Shown here piece after piece: positions 26,242 to 35,529 of a stretch of 64,000 bases of DNA (position 1 is the stretch's first letter; each line of letters begins with the position of its first letter). This DNA is from Fredinandcohnia quinoae (GTDB taxonomy: Bacteria > Bacillota > Bacilli > Bacillales > Bacillaceae_L), in NCBI RefSeq assembly GCF_022427965.1, contig NZ_JAKTTI010000017.1:24490-88489 (forward strand), written 5' to 3'. Made by a program: the position numbers and the translations under genes. The notes below the pieces were generated by a model. It was not told the origin of the DNA. It was given only the letters and a program-made list of their open reading frames with translations, and ran no database searches.

Positions 26242-27192
26242 TTAATTGAAATCGGGTTTTTTAGATGGCTTCAGAAACCGGTTCCTTATATTGAAGAGTG
26301 TATATTCAAGCTTAATTACTGGAATGAATGATGCGATAGAATCCGGTCTTTCTTGATAGTGAACTGATAGACTCTTCATTATTTTTTTCGCAAACCATGG
26401 CGATAAATTCAAATCTTTACGATTAATAGATTCCATCTTGTCTTCTATTACCCTTGAAGGGGCGTCGACTGGAGGTTGTCCAACTACAATATAGTAAATA
26501 ATTGCAGCCATACTATATATATCTGAATAGACACCTTGTTGTGACTGATTCGAATAAAGCTCCAATGGTGAATAACCTTTTGTAGTGAAAATCTGTTTAT
26601 TAGAGTTTGTTTCCAATGAAGTAGCTGAACCAAAATCGATCAATTTAGGATTTCCCTCTTGGTCAATCAATATATTTTTAGGCTTAATATCCCGGTGTAT
26701 AATGCCTTGACTATGCACATAGTGAAGCGTATTTATTAGAGGAAGATAAACCTCTTTTAGAAAAGTTGAAAATTGAAAGGAATCTTTTCTTTGTATATAC
26801 CTTTCCATAGTCTCACCTTGACAATACTCCATCACTAAATAGACTGTTCCATTTTCCTCAAAATGATCAATGTATTGAATGATATTAGGATGTGAAAGTC
26901 GTCTTAAAAAGTTGACCTCTTCCAAGAAGGATTGCTTTAATTCATTACATTTCTTTTTATTGGTTGAATATCTACATAATAATGTTCGATCATCTAAATC
27001 GCGGTTGACAAGGGATTTTGGAAAAAATTCTTTGATAACGACACTTTTTTCATTTTCTATCCCCTGCGCTAAATAGACAATCGATAAGTCACTAGCAGAC
27101 ATGACTGATTGAATCTGATACGAATGATTTAATTGTTCATTTTCCTTAAGACAAGCCTCATAGATTATCTCTTCCAATAGAAACTCCCTCAT
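26242..27192 (-). CDS. Ser/Thr protein kinase (Hanks type), soluble
   Basis: The kinase domain covers most of the 316 residues. The glycine loop is degenerate (SASDLSIVYLA), and the ATP Lys lies in VVIKEFFP, a motif common in PpkA-like bacterial kinases. MEYCQGETM, the catalytic HRDIKPKNILID, DFGSATSL and an activation segment TTKGYSPLELY follow, and all catalytic residues are present. No membrane helix or sensor domain follows. It probably phosphorylates the FHA and structural partners of the neighbouring operon. ATG 27192 lacks a binding site; TTG 27177 has GGGAG six bases before it and may be the true start. It is convergent with the vWA gene. Confidence 0.88.
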   Translation of the reverse strand: MREFLLEEIIYEACLKENEQLNHSYQIQSVMSASDLSIVYLAQGIENEKSVVIKEFFPKSLVNRDLDDRTLLCRYSTNKKKCNELKQSFLEEVNFLRRLSHPNIIQYIDHFEENGTVYLVMEYCQGETMERYIQRKDSFQFSTFLKEVYLPLINTLHYVHSQGIIHRDIKPKNILIDQEGNPKLIDFGSATSLETNSNKQIFTTKGYSPLELYSNQSQQGVYSDIYSMAAIIYYIVVGQPPVDAPSRVIEDKMESINRKDLNLSPWFAKKIMKSLSVHYQERPDSIASFIPVIKLEYTLFNIRNRFLKPSKKPDFN

Positions 27193-27349
27193 TTATCAGA
27201 ATTAATAGTTTTATAGTACCAATAAGCCGAGTGGAATGGAAGTCCCTTCCTGTAGAATAATAGAGAAATCAGGAGCCTACTAAAAAGAGTTTACTCTAAA
27301 CCTTTCTTGATATCATGCAAAAAATCACTCTAACACATGGTGATCTCCC

Positions 27350-28297
27350 TTATTCCCCAGAGGGCAAATCAATTGGTGTCCCTGTAGACAAAGGAACTCC
27401 GAAATTGGGTGTTCCATCTAGATTCCAGGTGAATTTTTGAATTCTAGTACTCCTTAGTTGACTGCCGCCTGCTGATGTCGGGATTGCGTGATAAACAATC
27501 CAATCCTCTTTCCCATCAGGTGATTGGGTAAAACAATTATGACCTGGTGCAAACACTTCATTTACGATGCTCTTTTTAAACAAAGGCTGGGTAGATTTAA
27601 GCCATGACTCCGGATTTAGGAGACTACTATCGTCTGTAGCGGTCAACATACCAAGGCAATACTCATCGGACCAAGTTGTACTTGCTGAATATACCAAAAA
27701 CAATTTTCCATTTCGCTTTAACATAACAGGGCCCTCATTTATTGCCATACCACCTTGCTTTTCCCAGTCGTACTCAGGTTTCGACAATAATACATTCTTA
27801 CCCGAAATGGTCCATGGGTTTTCCATCTCAGCTATGTATAGCGCAGAACCATAGTCGGGAAATTTTCCATACCCTGCATAGACAAAATATAAACATCCTC
27901 TATGTTCAAAAATTGTTCCATCTAATCCAGGATATTCTGTGTTCACATATCCCTTTTCTACCCATTCCCCTTGAAAAGGATCCTCTGCGGAATTCTCAAG
28001 TACAAACACTTTTCTTGTTCGATCATCCCCTTTTCCATCATTCGCAGTGTAATACACATACCAATTTCCATTCACCTTATGAATCTCCGGAGCCCATATG
28101 TTTGCACAATTTATTCCCTCAGTTGGTGCTGTCCAAATTGTCTTACATTCCCCTTCAGCTATTCCACTCAGGGTAGTTGATTTCCATATATCAAGATGTG
28201 TCCTTTTCGTAACCATAAAATAGTACATATCCTTATCTTTATACACCCATGGATCTGCTCCAGGATCTAGAAGGGGGTTCTGAAATGTAAGATTCAC
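27350..28297 (-). CDS. Glycoside hydrolase family 43 (arabinofuranosidase/xylosidase type)
   Basis: The 315-residue protein is a single five-bladed propeller of GH43 type. The catalytic base Asp is in DPGADPWVY near residue 13, the modulating Asp is in YPGLDGTIF, and the acid Glu is in NEGPVMLKRNGK near residue 195. It has no signal peptide, so it should cut imported arabino- or xylo-oligosaccharides in the cytosol. Its ATG overlaps the end of the acyltransferase-like gene. It is the last gene of the glycan locus whose ABC transporter imports the oligosaccharides. Exact sugar specificity cannot be told. Confidence 0.88.
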   Translation of the reverse strand: MNLTFQNPLLDPGADPWVYKDKDMYYFMVTKRTHLDIWKSTTLSGIAEGECKTIWTAPTEGINCANIWAPEIHKVNGNWYVYYTANDGKGDDRTRKVFVLENSAEDPFQGEWVEKGYVNTEYPGLDGTIFEHRGCLYFVYAGYGKFPDYGSALYIAEMENPWTISGKNVLLSKPEYDWEKQGGMAINEGPVMLKRNGKLFLVYSASTTWSDEYCLGMLTATDDSSLLNPESWLKSTQPLFKKSIVNEVFAPGHNCFTQSPDGKEDWIVYHAIPTSAGGSQLRSTRIQKFTWNLDGTPNFGVPLSTGTPIDLPSGE

Positions 28298-29388
28298 TTA
28301 ATGCTCTCCTCCTCTTTTTTAGCTGACGACAAAACGCCTACACTGTAGGATGTTGAGGCCTGTGCAAAGCTAATAGATCTCCCCCTTGGTCTACTAGACC
28401 GATTAACCAATGTAATTAAAAAAGTAATAATGAGCAGTAACAGGATACTACCGAACAATCCCTTCCACGGCCCAACGATAAATAACGTTAGCGAACGATC
28501 CAGTGAAAAAATTATGATATTACTTAGTAGCAAATAGGCGAGCACATTTTCCCCCATTATCCGGAGAAAGCTCGAGCCTGCCTTCCACTTATCCAATGTT
28601 CTCGTAAAAAGATAGGCTACATAGAGAACAAAGGTTGGCCCGATGATCCAGTAAATACTTGGCGGAAACCTTCCCGGTAATTGCATTTCATTAAATATCA
28701 GATAAGAAAGAAATAGAATCGATCCAACGACAGAGGTTAGGAAATATCTCCATTTAAAACCAATTCGATGTCTCGCAAAATACATCCCAATTAAGTAAAA
28801 TGGGAAATATTGTACAACGGGGAAGGTTGGGAATTGCGTTGTACCAACCAGTAGTCCAAGCTGCGGAATCGTTACCTTGCTATAGTCAATCCAAGTTGTC
28901 CCCAATAGTAGTAGACAGATGATCCAAAATACAATGGGTCGATTAGAAATCCAAATTAAAATTGGAAAGAACACCAATCCCAATAAGATAATTATCGAAA
29001 AGGAAACTAAAAACTCAGACCACCCTGGGATTACATCTAATAATAGAATGGGTACGATTGTATTCATATTCAATGCCTGTTGACCAACATATACTTGAAA
29101 CGCAATTCCCGAGAGATAAAATGCAAGTAAGGTTTTCAAACCAGTTAAAAGCATTTTTTTATAAATTAATTGGAACGTCTTCCGATAATAAGCTAGTTGA
29201 CAAACATAACCAAAACAAAAAACAAAGCCAGAGAAGGTAATCAAATTAAAGAAGTTTATGCTATATTCAATTGATGGAAAGATCGATACATCACTAAAAA
29301 ATTGCAATACGTGCGTATAGACCATCCCTATAACTAATAGCCCTTTAAAATAATCAATAGAATGATCACGAGTATCGATGGTCATCAC
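28294..29388 (-). CDS. Polytopic membrane protein of the acyltransferase-3/DUF1624 type
   Basis: The 364-residue protein has about ten membrane helices. It begins DTRDHSIDYFKGLLVIGMVY with a His soon after (THVLQFF), matching the start of the acyltransferase-3 and heparan-acetyltransferase-like families, in which such a His and Arg/Asp pair contact the acyl donor. It might acetylate a sugar or cell-envelope glycan. It lies within a glycan-use cluster between the GH2 and GH43 genes and overlaps the latter by four bases, so the products are probably coupled. The function is uncertain. Confidence 0.6.
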   Translation of the reverse strand: MMTIDTRDHSIDYFKGLLVIGMVYTHVLQFFSDVSIFPSIEYSINFFNLITFSGFVFCFGYVCQLAYYRKTFQLIYKKMLLTGLKTLLAFYLSGIAFQVYVGQQALNMNTIVPILLLDVIPGWSEFLVSFSIIILLGLVFFPILIWISNRPIVFWIICLLLLGTTWIDYSKVTIPQLGLLVGTTQFPTFPVVQYFPFYLIGMYFARHRIGFKWRYFLTSVVGSILFLSYLIFNEMQLPGRFPPSIYWIIGPTFVLYVAYLFTRTLDKWKAGSSFLRIMGENVLAYLLLSNIIIFSLDRSLTLFIVGPWKGLFGSILLLLIITFLITLVNRSSRPRGRSISFAQASTSYSVGVLSSAKKEEESIK

Positions 29389-29427
29389 TTCCTAATAAAT
29401 ATGAGTGGAATGTCCTCTTGTCCCTTC

Positions 29428-31185
29428 TCAATCATTTATTTCCTTTATCCTTTCTAGCGCAATCTTTGGTGTGCGGTCCTCTTTTAACAATCCATTGACT
29501 TCCTGTTGCACATCCGTTATTTGCGTGTAACAATAGCCAGATATATATGGGATTTCTTTAATGGCATCTGTAATGCTACGGTAACGCTTTAAAAATGCTT
29601 CTTCCGTATCAACCTGATTCCCATACCCCCATCCACTTTCATCGTTAAATGCGATTCCGCCGTATTCAGAGATTATAATTGGCTGTCCTTTATAGGAATA
29701 ATCATTTGCAAATGCATATTTATGATGATTATGAGGGATTTCATTATTCACAATTAACTCCTTATTTTTATAGCGATTATAAAATTTTTCACCAAACTCC
29801 TCATAGTCATGTAGGGTAATAATATCGGATACGGTATGCTCCCACCCATCATTGACAATAACAGGTCTTTGATCATCAATTGATTTTGATAAATAATAAA
29901 TTGACTCCGTAAATGCTTGTTGCTTTTTATCTATTGCAATATGTGGAATTCCCCATGATTCATTGAAAGGGACCCAAGTAATAATTGATGGATGATTGTA
30001 ATGCTGTTGCATAACTTCGAGCCATTCCTTTGTAAAGTTTTCAACAGCTTTGTCTGAAAACTCATATGTGGCAGCCATTTCTGACCATACTAACAATCCT
30101 TTCTTATCACACCAATATAAGAAGCGCTCATCTTCTAGTTTTTGATGTTTACGAACCCCATTAAATCCCATTTGAAGAGTTTTTTCGATATCCTCAATCA
30201 TCGCTTGATCCGACGGTGGTGTTAGCATCGTGTCCGTCCAATAGCCTTGATCGAGTAACAGCTTTTGATAGAGTGGTCGATTATTAAGAAGGACTTTCCC
30301 ATCTTTTATCGAAACTTTTCGCATTCCAAAATAGGATGTAACTTCATCTACTAACCGTTCACCTTCATATAAGGAAAATGTAACATAATATAAATGAGGA
30401 TGCTCAGGCGACCAAAGCATAATCTTCCATTCATGAATTTCAGATAATAGATCCACTTCAAATTGCATCGTTGATCGATTAGGTGTAAATGAAAATTGTT
30501 TTATTTCCTTTCCATTAAATCGAATTGTTGTCTCTACACTTACATGTCGATCAACATCGCCATTCAAGGTATAATCAAATGCAACTGAATCTGTATCAAT
30601 TTTCGGTGTAATTTTCACATTCTCAATACTTTTACGCTCAAGAAACTCTAACCATACCGTTTGCCATATACCTGTTGTCTGTACATACCAGCAGCCAAAA
30701 TTATCCTCCTTCCATCGTTGTTTCCCTCTCGGCTGGAAACAGCTTTGACTGTCCTCTACCTTCACAACTAATTCATTTATTGCTCGTGTCGTAATGGCAT
30801 GTGTAATGTCAAATGAAAATGCCGCATTACCCCCTACATGATCACCAATATAAGCACCGTTCACCCACACTTTTGTTACATAGTCTGAAGCTTGAAATCG
30901 TAAAATTACTCGTTTTCCAATTTGCTCTGTTGCAACTTCAAATGACCTTTGATACCAGACATACTTATGAAATGCTTCATCTCCAATTCCACTTGCTTTT
31001 GTCTCATACGTGTAGGGCACCTGAATTTCTGTTGTAGTCGTTACATTCTCATACCATCGATCACGTTCACCTATATTTTGATCATCAAATGCGAATTTCC
31101 ATGTTCCATTTAAGTTCACCCATGAATCACGTTGAAATTGTGGACGAGGGTATTCTGTTCGTTGATACGTCATTGTCGTTTTCAT
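29428..31185 (-). CDS. Glycoside hydrolase family 2 (beta-galactosidase/beta-glucuronidase type)
   Basis: The 585-residue enzyme has the GH2 order: a jelly-roll sugar-binding domain (PYTYETKASGIGDEAFHKY), an immunoglobulin-like domain, and a TIM barrel from about residue 290. The acid/base Glu is in WVPFNESWGI near 410 and the nucleophile Glu is in IISEYGGIAF near 510. It lacks the C-terminal domains of LacZ. No signal peptide is present, so it acts on imported oligosaccharide. AAGGAG precedes the ATG. It is 16 bp downstream of the MalG-like permease gene, in an operon with the transporter and the GH43 gene. Confidence 0.9.
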   Translation of the reverse strand: MKTTMTYQRTEYPRPQFQRDSWVNLNGTWKFAFDDQNIGERDRWYENVTTTTEIQVPYTYETKASGIGDEAFHKYVWYQRSFEVATEQIGKRVILRFQASDYVTKVWVNGAYIGDHVGGNAAFSFDITHAITTRAINELVVKVEDSQSCFQPRGKQRWKEDNFGCWYVQTTGIWQTVWLEFLERKSIENVKITPKIDTDSVAFDYTLNGDVDRHVSVETTIRFNGKEIKQFSFTPNRSTMQFEVDLLSEIHEWKIMLWSPEHPHLYYVTFSLYEGERLVDEVTSYFGMRKVSIKDGKVLLNNRPLYQKLLLDQGYWTDTMLTPPSDQAMIEDIEKTLQMGFNGVRKHQKLEDERFLYWCDKKGLLVWSEMAATYEFSDKAVENFTKEWLEVMQQHYNHPSIITWVPFNESWGIPHIAIDKKQQAFTESIYYLSKSIDDQRPVIVNDGWEHTVSDIITLHDYEEFGEKFYNRYKNKELIVNNEIPHNHHKYAFANDYSYKGQPIIISEYGGIAFNDESGWGYGNQVDTEEAFLKRYRSITDAIKEIPYISGYCYTQITDVQQEVNGLLKEDRTPKIALERIKEIND

Positions 31186-31200
31186 CTGAGTACTCTCCTT

Positions 31201-32091
31201 TTATCCTTTTATTCCTGTAAGGCTGATGCCTTTTACAATTTGTTTTTCAAATATTAAAAATGCAATAATAACTGGTATAGAAGCAATAGCATTTGCAGTC
31301 ATCGGTAACACATATGCCTGAGAATAAGTCGAGTTAAACACTGGTAGACCTACTGGTAATGTGTATAAGGACTCTGACAATATTGATAAATATGGCCATA
31401 AAAAGTTATTCCATGAACCAATAAAAGTAAAAATACCAATTGCTGATAAAGCTGGTTTTGCCAATGGTAATACGATTTTATAAAACAGCTTAAAATTCGA
31501 ACATCCATCAATAATCGCACTCTCAATAACTTCCTTTGGTACATTATCAAAAAAGCTTTTCAGTATAATGACACCTAATGGGGAAGCAATCATCGGAAGG
31601 ATTAAACCGGCATAAGAATCAAGTAATCCCAAACTCTTAGCAACCTCATAGAGTGGTATAATCGTTGCTTCGCCAGGAATCATTAACCCTAATAAAAAGA
31701 AAATAAAGATCAAGTTTTTATATCGGAATTTCATTTGCGAAAGAGCAAATGCAGCAAGTGATGTAATAAGCAATGTCAAAAAGGTTGTAATTACTCCAAC
31801 AACCAAACTATTGAGTAGCCAACGGAAGATTAAACTATCAAAGATGATATTTGCATAGTTTTCAAACGAGTATGGTGGTAAAAACCAAGCCAATGGTTCA
31901 GTTGTTGAAAATCCCTCTGGTTTTATCGAGACAAATAACATCCAAATGATCGGAAAAATAAAAGCAATCGCTATAATAAATGCTAACGAAACCTTTAGTC
32001 GTAATTTAGGATCACGGTTTCTTTGTAATAGCTTGCTTTTCTGTTTGGTCACTTGGATAGCATTGTCTCTCGATATTTGAGGTGCGCCCAT
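31201..32091 (-). CDS. ABC sugar transporter permease, MalG type
   Basis: The 296-residue inner-membrane protein has six helices and the ABC permease EAA-type loop ESAIIDGCSNFKLFYKIVLP near residue 205, which docks on the ATPase. It ends in the SLTGIKG typical of MalG-like subunits. It pairs with the MalF-like permease directly upstream and the substrate-binding lipoprotein. No ATPase gene is in the cluster; Bacilli commonly use a shared MsmX-type ATPase encoded elsewhere. GGGGGA precedes the ATG inside the end of the preceding gene. Confidence 0.93.
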   Translation of the reverse strand: MGAPQISRDNAIQVTKQKSKLLQRNRDPKLRLKVSLAFIIAIAFIFPIIWMLFVSIKPEGFSTTEPLAWFLPPYSFENYANIIFDSLIFRWLLNSLVVGVITTFLTLLITSLAAFALSQMKFRYKNLIFIFFLLGLMIPGEATIIPLYEVAKSLGLLDSYAGLILPMIASPLGVIILKSFFDNVPKEVIESAIIDGCSNFKLFYKIVLPLAKPALSAIGIFTFIGSWNNFLWPYLSILSESLYTLPVGLPVFNSTYSQAYVLPMTANAIASIPVIIAFLIFEKQIVKGISLTGIKG

Positions 32092-32964
32092 TTAGTTCTC
32101 CCCCGATCTTTGACTCTTTAATTGAATAATAGAGAGAATTAATAAAATAAAGAATAGCCCATATGACATCGTTGCGGCATAACCAAGGTTATTTTGCTTA
32201 AAGCCCGCTTCATAAATATATTGAATTAATGGCCTTGTTGCTCCACCAGGTCCACCACCTGTAATTAAGAGAATCTGAGCAAATACTTTATAAGATGCGA
32301 GTATTTGCAACAACACAATGACCCGTCCAATCGGTATTAACTGTGGTAAGGTGATATGCCAGAACATATCCCAACGGGAAGCACCGTCAATTTCACTAGC
32401 TTCATATAATGATTCTGGTATATCCTGCAGTGCTGCCAGAAATAAAATCATATTAAATCCAACCGTCCACCATAACGTAACAATAACAATCGTTACCCAT
32501 GCAAGTCCCTTATCCGCCATCCAAAACGGTTCAGCATTTATGCCAATCGCATGGAGAAATGAGTTGACGAACCCATTGTATGGTTGCAGCATGAAAATCA
32601 TCAAAAAGGATATAACGGAAACGGATAATATACTTGGGATAAAAAAGGAACCGCGGAAAAATGTTTTAAATTTCGAATTAAGATTAGCTAATAGCGCTAA
32701 ACCTAATGCCAATAAAACCATTGTTGGCGTTGTTAAAATAACAAAAAAGGTTGTATTCCATAGCGTTCGCCAAAAATGCTTATCTGCAAACATTTTTTGA
32801 TAATTTTCTAATCCCACGAATTCTAATTTACGAACCAATGTCCAATCATACAAACTCATTTCTAACCCTTTAAAGATTGGAAAAATCGTAAAAACAACAT
32901 ACGCAAGAAAAAAGGGCAGTAAAAAGGGAACCGCTTTCAAATCCAGAATCCATTTCTTATTCAT
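32092..32964 (-). CDS. ABC sugar transporter permease, MalF type
   Basis: The 290-residue membrane protein has about six helices and the permease coupling loop EASEIDGASRWDMFWHITLP near residue 193. The first helix follows a short basic N-terminus, and FPIFKGLEMSLYDW is typical of the family. Its stop directly abuts the MalG-type gene. AAGGAGG lies before the ATG. It forms the translocation channel with its partner for oligosaccharides that the GH2 and GH43 enzymes then cleave. Confidence 0.93.
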   Translation of the reverse strand: MNKKWILDLKAVPFLLPFFLAYVVFTIFPIFKGLEMSLYDWTLVRKLEFVGLENYQKMFADKHFWRTLWNTTFFVILTTPTMVLLALGLALLANLNSKFKTFFRGSFFIPSILSVSVISFLMIFMLQPYNGFVNSFLHAIGINAEPFWMADKGLAWVTIVIVTLWWTVGFNMILFLAALQDIPESLYEASEIDGASRWDMFWHITLPQLIPIGRVIVLLQILASYKVFAQILLITGGGPGGATRPLIQYIYEAGFKQNNLGYAATMSYGLFFILLILSIIQLKSQRSGEN

Positions 32965-33078
32965 AATTGACCTCCTTTAAGAAAGGATATAGAACATATA
33001 AATGGTGGAACCTGACCCCTAACATTCATCAATTTGCCTGAGGCCAGACTCCTTTTAACGAATCTATGACTCTATTGC

Positions 33079-34380
33079 TTAATCACCAATAAGCTCGGTC
33101 ACTTCTGATTCAATATTTGAAAATACTTCTTCAACACTAGCGTTATCTGCCCATAACATATCTAGATTACGAACGAAAATATCTTGAATACCGCGCGCAT
33201 GAACTGTTTTGTCAGCGAATTTTACAAAATTGGCTACCTCAGCGTATTCACTGCGATATGGCAATTCTTTAAATTCAGCTGATTCAATGACAGTGTCTTT
33301 TGATGGTATATGACCTGCTTCTGCCCACATCACACCATTATCTGTCATGAACTTCATGAATTCCACAGCACCTTTTTGTACCTCTGCATCTACATCATCA
33401 TAATAAGGTAAGACGAATGTATGTGAACTTGCCCATGCTGCATTTTCTCCAAACATATTTGGGAACGCCATTGGCGTAAAGTTTAAACCGTCTGTCTTTT
33501 CCCAAATACCTGTTGCCCATACACCTGTAGCCAATACAGCCGCATTCCCAGATTGGAAGTCTGCATAAAAGTCAGCTAGATTTAAAGGGATCACTTCTTG
33601 TTTATAGTAGAGATCATATACATAATTTGCTGCAGCAATAGCTTTCTCTTCATCTAACACATACTCTGGATTTTCCAAATCACCTGAAACGATGTGCTCT
33701 CCACCCATTTGGTTATATAATGCCCACCATATACGATATGGGTCCTCACCAGCAGATGAAAATGAAAACGCCATTTTATCATCAGGTAATGCTTCTTTAA
33801 GGGAAGTTAAGAATTGAACAAATCCCTCAGGAGTTTCTTCCATCTTCGGAGTACCATCGTCATTAAGGAGGCCCGCTTCCTTCACAAGATCATTATTTAT
33901 ATACATAATCTCTGGATGAGTATCAAATGGTACTGCATAATTTTTCCCTTCAAAAATTGTGGCCTCTAATACATTTTGATTAAATTCATCCCATTTTAGC
34001 CCCACATCTGAAGCATAATCATCTATGTTGGTAACAAGGCCTTGGCTAACTAATTCAGGTAAAACGTGACTGTGCGAAATCGCTAGGTCAGGGCCTTTTC
34101 CGGATCCAATACTTGTCAGTAACTTTGTGTAATATTCATCATACTCTTGCAACACATTGTTAACGAAGTACTTGTCTTGACTCTCGTTAAACTTTTTAAC
34201 AATTGCATCCATGAATTCTGCATCCCCGCCACCAAACATGTTCCACATCACAACCTCAGTTGCACCTTCTGGAATCTCAACATCATTTCCAGCCGAATTA
34301 GAACTACCTTTGTCTGAACATGCAGCCAAAACCATAGTTGCAAGTACAACTCCCACAAGAATCGTATACCACTTCTTCAT
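33079..34380 (-). CDS. ABC transporter substrate-binding lipoprotein
   Basis: The 433-residue protein has a lipoprotein signal (VVLATMVLAACSDKG), so it is anchored by lipid outside the membrane. The rest has the two-lobed fold of family 1 sugar-binding proteins, with VVMWNMFGGGDAEFMDAIVK near the start, ISHSHVLPELVSQGLV and AAVLATGVWATGIW. It captures an oligosaccharide for the two permeases. I chose ATG 34380, five bases after GGAGG; an adjacent ATG and an upstream one give longer frames with a less usual signal. A cre site, a SigA promoter and a 15-bp inverted repeat precede the gene. Confidence 0.93.
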   Translation of the reverse strand: MKKWYTILVGVVLATMVLAACSDKGSSNSAGNDVEIPEGATEVVMWNMFGGGDAEFMDAIVKKFNESQDKYFVNNVLQEYDEYYTKLLTSIGSGKGPDLAISHSHVLPELVSQGLVTNIDDYASDVGLKWDEFNQNVLEATIFEGKNYAVPFDTHPEIMYINNDLVKEAGLLNDDGTPKMEETPEGFVQFLTSLKEALPDDKMAFSFSSAGEDPYRIWWALYNQMGGEHIVSGDLENPEYVLDEEKAIAAANYVYDLYYKQEVIPLNLADFYADFQSGNAAVLATGVWATGIWEKTDGLNFTPMAFPNMFGENAAWASSHTFVLPYYDDVDAEVQKGAVEFMKFMTDNGVMWAEAGHIPSKDTVIESAEFKELPYRSEYAEVANFVKFADKTVHARGIQDIFVRNLDMLWADNASVEEVFSNIESEVTELIGD

Positions 34381-34412
34381 CATTTCCTCCCCCTTTTTTA
34401 TCCATTTCATTT

Positions 34413-34450
34413 AATACAAATAATCTGTTTAATTACAGATTATTTGTATT
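34413..34450. promoter_or_regulatory. 15-bp perfect inverted repeat at the start of the sugar-transport mRNA
   Basis: AATACAAATAATCTG and CAGATTATTTGTATT are perfect inverted arms separated by 8 bp. The repeat starts at about the predicted transcription start (near 34451) and ends 30 bp before the gene. It may be an operator for the ArsR-type regulator encoded next door, or a 5' mRNA hairpin. Confidence 0.65.
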
Positions 34451-34456
34451 TATCAA

Positions 34457-34472
34457 TAGAATACGCTTACAT
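34457..34472 (-). promoter_or_regulatory. cre site (CcpA) over the sugar-transport promoter
   Basis: On the minus strand ATGTAAGCGTATTCTA matches the cre consensus WTGNNARCGNWWWCAW at 15 of 16 positions. It overlaps the -10 and the spacer, the usual place for CcpA repression by preferred sugars. Confidence 0.7.
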
Positions 34473-34486
34473 TTCAGAATAGTCAA
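34458..34486 (-). promoter_or_regulatory. SigA promoter of the glycan transport/hydrolase operon
   Basis: On the minus strand TTGACT (34481-34486) and TATTCT (34458-34463) are separated by exactly 17 bp. The weak -10 is covered by the cre site. Confidence 0.6.
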
Positions 34487-34510
34487 TATAATTTGGACAG
34501 CAATTTTCGA

Positions 34511-34543
34511 TAAAAAATCCATCAAATTTACTTTTTGATGGAT
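34511..34543 (-). terminator. Terminator after the ArsR-type regulator gene
   Basis: On the minus strand ATCCATCAAA pairs with TTTGATGGAT around a 7-nt loop and is followed by six T, 20 bp past the regulator stop. Confidence 0.8.
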
Positions 34544-34562
34544 CTTTCATGTAATATTCTTT

Positions 34563-35495
34563 TTAGTCAGCATCACGAAATGATATCTTCAGTTTAATAT
34601 CCTGTGGATGATCTCCGAATTCTTTGCCAAATAAATTAAACCCACCTTTGTGAATCGCATCATCTCTGATACCTATCCGAAAGGTTAAAAAGTTAGAGTC
34701 CAGAAGGTTCAAATCATGAATTGTAGCATTAGATAAGTGGACATCATCAATCGTTGTTTGATGATTCGTTACCTTCCATGTCTTTAATATTCCATACTGC
34801 GTGCTTGTCGTTTCACTCCACGAAATTGGATTAAGTTTTCCTGGTCGATCCCCATAATCTCCTGGACTCGTCCACGTTCCAATATCAACACCATTTAACC
34901 AAATTGTGATATCCGACAACCAATTTTGATCATAATTAGGAGCTTCTGAGCAGATCTCTAAGGATAACTGTAGCTCATCTATCAGAACATCTCCAGGAAT
35001 CATAAGCGGGAATTTATATTCAAAATACCCTTTCCTCGTCCATAGTAATTGCGCATTCATTCTAACAGGGCTATAGAAATGAACAGGCTCATCCTCTGGA
35101 ATAATAAGTCCATCATGATTCGCAATGCCACATGTAGGATACACATGAAAATCAACATAATGCCCGATTGGCATCTCTACTTCATAAATTTTATGATCAT
35201 TCGCTGGATCCTTTATTGCATTTAATTGAATATGAATATCATCAAAATTTCGCGCACAAACCTTCATCGCACCTCTACTTGCAGGCCGAAGCTCAGTTAG
35301 AATCAACCCCGAATCCTCCAAAACCTTTACATGAGAAGCAATTGTAGATACTGGTTTATCGAGGCTTTCTGATAACTCGTGAATATTCATTGTCCCTTTA
35401 TTCAGCAAATAAATAATCTTCAAGCGAACTTCTGAGGATAAAGCATGAGCAACCTTTTGTAAATGATCCGCATTATTAATCGATAGTTCTAACAA
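34563..35495 (-). CDS. ArsR-type winged-helix regulator with large C-terminal domain
   Basis: Residues 10-75 form an ArsR-like winged helix (LQKVAHALSSEVRLKIIYLL, then ESLDKPVSTIASHVKVLEDSG). The remaining 230 residues are beta-rich and include YFEYKFPLMIPGDVL and DITIWLNGVDIGTW. They resemble a jelly-roll or carbohydrate-binding sandwich, and may sense a sugar. That is much longer than metal-sensing ArsR proteins (about 100 residues). TTG 35495, preceded by GGGGGA, is chosen over TTG 35522. It probably controls the adjacent transporter/hydrolase operon; an inverted repeat in each of the two upstream regions is a candidate site. Confidence 0.75.
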   Translation of the reverse strand: MLELSINNADHLQKVAHALSSEVRLKIIYLLNKGTMNIHELSESLDKPVSTIASHVKVLEDSGLILTELRPASRGAMKVCARNFDDIHIQLNAIKDPANDHKIYEVEMPIGHYVDFHVYPTCGIANHDGLIIPEDEPVHFYSPVRMNAQLLWTRKGYFEYKFPLMIPGDVLIDELQLSLEICSEAPNYDQNWLSDITIWLNGVDIGTWTSPGDYGDRPGKLNPISWSETTSTQYGILKTWKVTNHQTTIDDVHLSNATIHDLNLLDSNFLTFRIGIRDDAIHKGGFNLFGKEFGDHPQDIKLKISFRDAD

Positions 35496-35529
35496 TTCTT
35501 CCCCCTCAATCCTCTTTAACAAAAGTATA

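Noticed and set aside
11405..27192. Tellurite-resistance (Ter) or MoxR/vWA ternary conflict system
   Set aside because: A vWA protein, kinase and phosphatase are present, but there is no TerD, TerB, MoxR ATPase or VMAP-type protein.
32318..32800. Open frame of 160 codons antisense to the MalF-type gene
   Set aside because: It has low-complexity composition and no start signal. The minus-strand gene has clear family motifs.
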